A DNA stretch of 64,000 bases from contig JNDT01002243.1 in NCBI GenBank assembly GCA_000697055.1, positions 1-64,000 on the forward strand, in the 5' to 3' direction. The notes under the pieces were generated by a model that made no database searches, was not told where the DNA came from, and worked only from the letters and a program-made list of their open reading frames with translations. Positions within the stretch are counted from its first letter, which is position 1. Each line of letters opens with the position of its first letter. Shown here piece by piece: positions 60,424 through 64,000 of this stretch. Source of the DNA: Saksenaea vasiformis B4078 (taxonomy: Eukaryota; Mucoromycota; Mucoromycetes; Mucorales; Saksenaeaceae). The position numbers were made by a program, and so were the translations under genes.

Positions 60424-62149
60424 GGCGGAATCTTATTTCGGTTCTGAACGCTGTTGGAACTATGACGTCTGCAGTGAAAGTTGTCAATAGCATCGAAAAC
60501 TTTCGTCTGCTTCTAGAGTAAAATTACTGGATTTTGAATAAACGTTCGCGTCAGTTTGATATCCTCATACATTCATATGGAATAATTTCGCGTTGGGAAG
60601 TGATGACCTTTTGCGCAGGGAAGTAGTTCATTTTACTTTAATCCAAGGAACACTTTGCGCCTGAATGACCTGACCTTTGCATTAAGATGCCTCAATGATG
60701 GCTTCTTGGTATCCCATTGGAAGGAATAAAAATGTCTCGAGACAATAACGGCTATCATACAGAATGATCCGTATTTAAAGGCACGCATGAATCTTTTTTT
60801 AAATTCTTTGGCTCTGTTTCCTTCTTTAACATCCCCGGTAAGGATGACAACTTTTCATTACATATACAAGATCATTTATCGTTTTGTTCTGCCGTTTATG
60901 CTGCATGACCTCTGTCACGAACTATCTTGGCTTCAAATCCTCTGCAGTTGTCAAATCCAAACGTGGCCGCTCCACGGAAGCCATCGTTCAATCGACAACC
61001 GGCCTCACCGACCCAGGTGCGGTGGCCGGACGCCATCGATGGATGGCAATGTATTTTCTTAGGGACCATACCACTTGGGATCATACCACATCCACCCCGT
61101 CTCGCACATCTGCAAAAAGTAGGCGAGATAGAGTAAAGTTTAGGGTCGTTCGGTGGGTATGCGACCGTGCAATGCATGGACCCAAAGGACCGCGGGTCGG
61201 ATTTGGTATGGTTCCTAAGAGATCTGAAGACAGAATCTGAAAAGGTCTCTGACCTGTGTTTCTGCACTCTCCCAACATGTCTCAACAAATCTTTGTTACA
61301 TTTGCCCTAAGATTATTGCGCAGCAAGGAACTGAGCATTCGATTATCTGATCAGTCCCACGTACACTGCGACAAATTCATGCATCTGAAGCTGTTGTGAC
61401 TAGCAGTAATTGTAAGTTCTGTCGCTGTATCCCACTGGATTTCATATACGACGCGTGCAAACACTATTTTGCTGTAGATCTGCAGTGGTTGGGGTTTATT
61501 GTACACCGTTTATATAAACAGTATTGTTAAATTTCCATGAAACGCAACATCGTCGTTGCAAAAGTAGCACTGTCCTCAGCCAATCAATTTACTAGTTACG
61601 TCAAGATTGAGCAACTGCAATAGTCATCTTCCCATCTCTGTCTATAAAATAATACCGAATCCCGTTTCTTAACACGCTGCTTGGTCCTTTGGTATGATCT
61701 TTTTGTAACGCTTTGTTTGGTTTGCTTTCTTATGCTTTTTATATTCTATAGGTGTTGGATAACCTGCGCAATTAAACTGCGTGCTTCAAGCACATAGAGT
61801 AGGTCGCACTGTTGGACCAGACGCAAGCCCGTAAGAAAAATGGGCTGGGCCTACGCGCCTGTTAGGGTGCCTAGAGATGGACTACAGCCAAATGCAGATT
61901 CCGGTGATTAATTTCGTGTCCGTGAAATTTTCGCGGTCCGTAGAGCATCTTAGCAAAAGGACGGGACCACAAATGGTGACTCCATCTATTCTTTTCCAAG
62001 TTCTCCTCGAACGGGTTGTATCAGCAGGAAATACAATGACATTTGTTAAGATCCTCTCCACAGTGGGACAATCATGTATATACAACCGGCTTATAAGATA
62101 CTACTCACTTGGTTGCGACAAATCTTTATATAAATATCACATAGTAACC
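60424..62149. other. gene-poor stretch
   Basis: A GC-richer block at about 60930-61220 stays open in several frames at once but matches nothing I know. Around 61630-61760 a TATAAAATAAT box and T-rich sequence look like an LTR-type promoter. An open frame at 61877-62224 overlaps the 3' end of GLO3 and is probably chance. Confidence 0.4.
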
Positions 62150-63732
62150 TTAGTAATTGTAACGATTCTAAGAGATAAAGAAAAGTTAGCAGGCATCATC
62201 TTACACGGTGGGTTTCTCACCTGAAGATCATGGAACATATCCTGAAGCTAAAAGAAAGCATATTCAGTTGCTCATTTTTTTTTCTACTACTGCTATTTTG
62301 TTTACCTTGCTCGTTGCATTTTCTGCCAGATCTTTCACGGCATCCAAGTCGGCTGCTGCTTGGCCCACGAACTTACGTGCCACGACCGAGGCTGCATCTT
62401 GCAGAGTATCCCAGTCGCCAATTGTGCTCTGTGTCGCCTGTTGAAGATCATTGTCGTCGTCTTCACGTCCAAAATACTGATTAGAAGAAATAGCTCGTGC
62501 ATTTTGGAATTGAGATAGACGGCTTGCTTCTGCGGCTGCGACAGCAGGGTCATATTCATTCCTTCCAAAGTACTGGTCCGATGAGATGGCACGTGCATTG
62601 CCAAACTTCTCCCGTGCTGATTGAGTCTCTTCTTCTTGTTTTTCCACCGTGCTGCGTTTGGTCATTGTGTCCTGGACACCCATACGTGCCATCCCAAATC
62701 CCAGCTTTTCGTAGTCTTCTTCCTGTTTCTTCACATCTTGTTGATAAGCGAGTCGAGAGGACAGAGGCCTTGGTGTATCTTTTTCCGGTTCCTCTTCTTC
62801 CAACGATTTGACGATCTCTTCTGGCCCCAATTTCGATCGACGTTCACTCTCTTCTTTTGCTTTGGCTTCCGCTTCCTCAAAATTGAAATTGACGGGTGCT
62901 TTTTTAATTCCCAATTTCGTACCACGTGTACGAACAGGACGGGCGAAGTTGGTACGCGTGCCAACGCGCGTGGTTGGTCGTACCTGGGTCGTTGGTTGGG
63001 CTACTGGAGAGGATACGGCTGCCGGTTCGGGCGTTATCGGCTCTGGTTTTGACGAATGCTCTTCATCTTTCTCCTCGGCCACGTTGGATGATGGGGTACT
63101 AACCGGCTGAACTGGCTCAACTGATTCAGTTGGTTCTACCGTTTCAACCGGTTCGGGCGTTGTGTCCATCTCGATAACTACCGTTGTGGGGTGTCTAATA
63201 AAGATCTTGTTCGTTTAGAACTTCCTTCTTTTCGAAAGAAAATCCTTACAAAGCAGCATCCTCGGCCGCTCGTTTTTCTAGCAACTCTTTGTATTGTTTT
63301 CCGGCCTTGCTCGAATACTTTGTTCTCGCATCTTTACTGGCAGATGCACCACCATGCTTTGCGAAAAATTCACGCGCAGCTTGATTTCCTCCCACGTGCA
63401 TCAATCGTAGCTGATCCCAGGTCCAAGCATCGAGGATGGTCGATCTATAGCATAGATAAGTTATAACGCAGTCTCTCTCATTCTTGGGCTTTACCTGACA
63501 AAACTAATGTGAACGCCCAAATTACGGTGTGCGGATGAACAATCAGTGCAAATGTAAATGCCGAAGGTTACAGATGCCCAGGTTGGATTTGTTGAATTAC
63601 AATCAAAGCAGACCTATTGCTTCCCAATTACTTGGCATCCGAAACACATTCTTTCTTTTTTACCTTGTTGTATCGCTTCTGCTTGAGCTTTTTGAAAACA
63701 GTTTGTATTTGTTCTTTGGTTGGTTCTGGCAT
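62150..63732 (-). CDS. GLO3: ArfGAP Glo3 (ARFGAP2/3 type), 438 aa
   Basis: GTPase-activating protein for Arf1 on COPI vesicles. Minus-strand exons: 63732-63664, 63613-63495, 63444-63250, 63194-62306, 62247-62221, 62167-62150. The ArfGAP zinc finger reads [20 protein letters not shown] then [20 protein letters not shown] (CxxC-x16-CxxC with the Arg finger in [13 protein letters not shown]). [20 protein letters not shown] and [20 protein letters not shown] complete the domain. The tail carries two ISS motifs of Glo3: [13 protein letters not shown] and [13 protein letters not shown]. The last two mini-exons restore the conserved end [14 protein letters not shown]. The final intron has a CTAAC branch site. 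Its substrate gene, ARF1, is at 16721-17477. Confidence 0.95.
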
Positions 63733-64000
63733 GACATGAAAAGAGGACAGTGGGAAACCCGCCCATTTGCTCTTTTTGGGAAGCGGTCCTTCATTTCTCC
63801 ATGCCCGCACAGAGAGCACGCAGGATACCTCTTCCTTGTTTCCTCTCTTTTTTTTTTATCTATCCAATGCAACAAGCGAAACACAATGTCATTGCTATGA
63901 CGTCTTTGTTATTTTTGCGATTGCAGCCTTTTTTATTTTTTATTTTTATGTTTCTTTTTCTACCCGCTGCTTTAGCAACCATGGACGGATGGTAGGCACA
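63733..64000. other. upstream flank of GLO3
   Basis: Contains T-rich DNA and a short open frame on the plus strand with hydrophobic residues from poly-T sequence. No gene is supported before the window edge. Confidence 0.4.

Noticed and set aside
60884..61288. Overlapping plus and minus frames of about 120-130 codons
   Set aside because: Both strands stay open because of local GC-rich composition; neither has recognisable motifs, a good start context or splice partners.
61877..62224. 115-codon plus frame
   Set aside because: Overlaps the spliced 3' exons of GLO3 on the other strand, and its sequence has no family features.

Overview
The window is nuclear DNA of an early-diverging fungus, most likely a Mucoromycota/Mucorales-type genome. 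Genes carry many short GT-AG introns (mostly 45-70 nt) and T-rich or pyrimidine-rich leaders. Several products are fungal (Brl1/Brr6, Opi1, Dug3, Ysc84/Lsb3, the Anp1/Mnn9/Van1 family). Others, such as the minor-spliceosome protein ZMAT5/U11-U12-20K, RNF10 and a full-length Nup205/Nup192, point to a lineage that kept genes yeasts lost. I built the spliced models by hand from splice sites, reading frame and family knowledge; no database search was possible.

Layout. 1-8.5 kb is gene-dense: MEX67 (5' part, minus), two small unknown genes, a CYSTM membrane-tail protein, BRL1/BRR6 and DBP9. 8.5-14.7 kb is accessory DNA with a decayed but nearly complete Fanzor gene (eukaryotic TnpB relative, about 1285 codons). 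14.7-17.5 kb holds a divergent uL30/RPL7 paralogue and ARF1. 17.5-23.8 kb is gene-poor. 23.8-36.8 kb is dense again: RBX1, ZMAT5, OPI1, RNF10, an LSB3/YSC84-type SH3 protein, canonical RPL7 with a C/D snoRNA in its second intron, and an inositol hexakisphosphate kinase (KCS1 type). 36.8-41.2 kb is gene-poor. 41.2-47.4 kb is NUP205/NUP192. 47.4-52.0 kb and 54.9-62.1 kb are transposon graveyards (TIR elements, Tc1-like and Crinkler-like remnants, decayed unknown genes) around DUG3 and an Anp1/Mnn9/Van1-type mannosyltransferase. GLO3 (ArfGAP) closes the window.

Functional links: mRNA export and nuclear-pore functions (MEX67, BRL1, NUP205), an Arf1/Glo3 GTPase-GAP pair, inositol signalling (OPI1, KCS1), and ribosome production (two RPL7 genes, a snoRNA, DBP9). 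These genes are not arranged as operons.

The most notable items are the Fanzor relic with intact catalytic motifs but a broken reading frame, the RPL7-intron snoRNA whose guide matches the snR39/U32 target region of 25S rRNA, four GC-AG introns among about 70, and two TIR elements.
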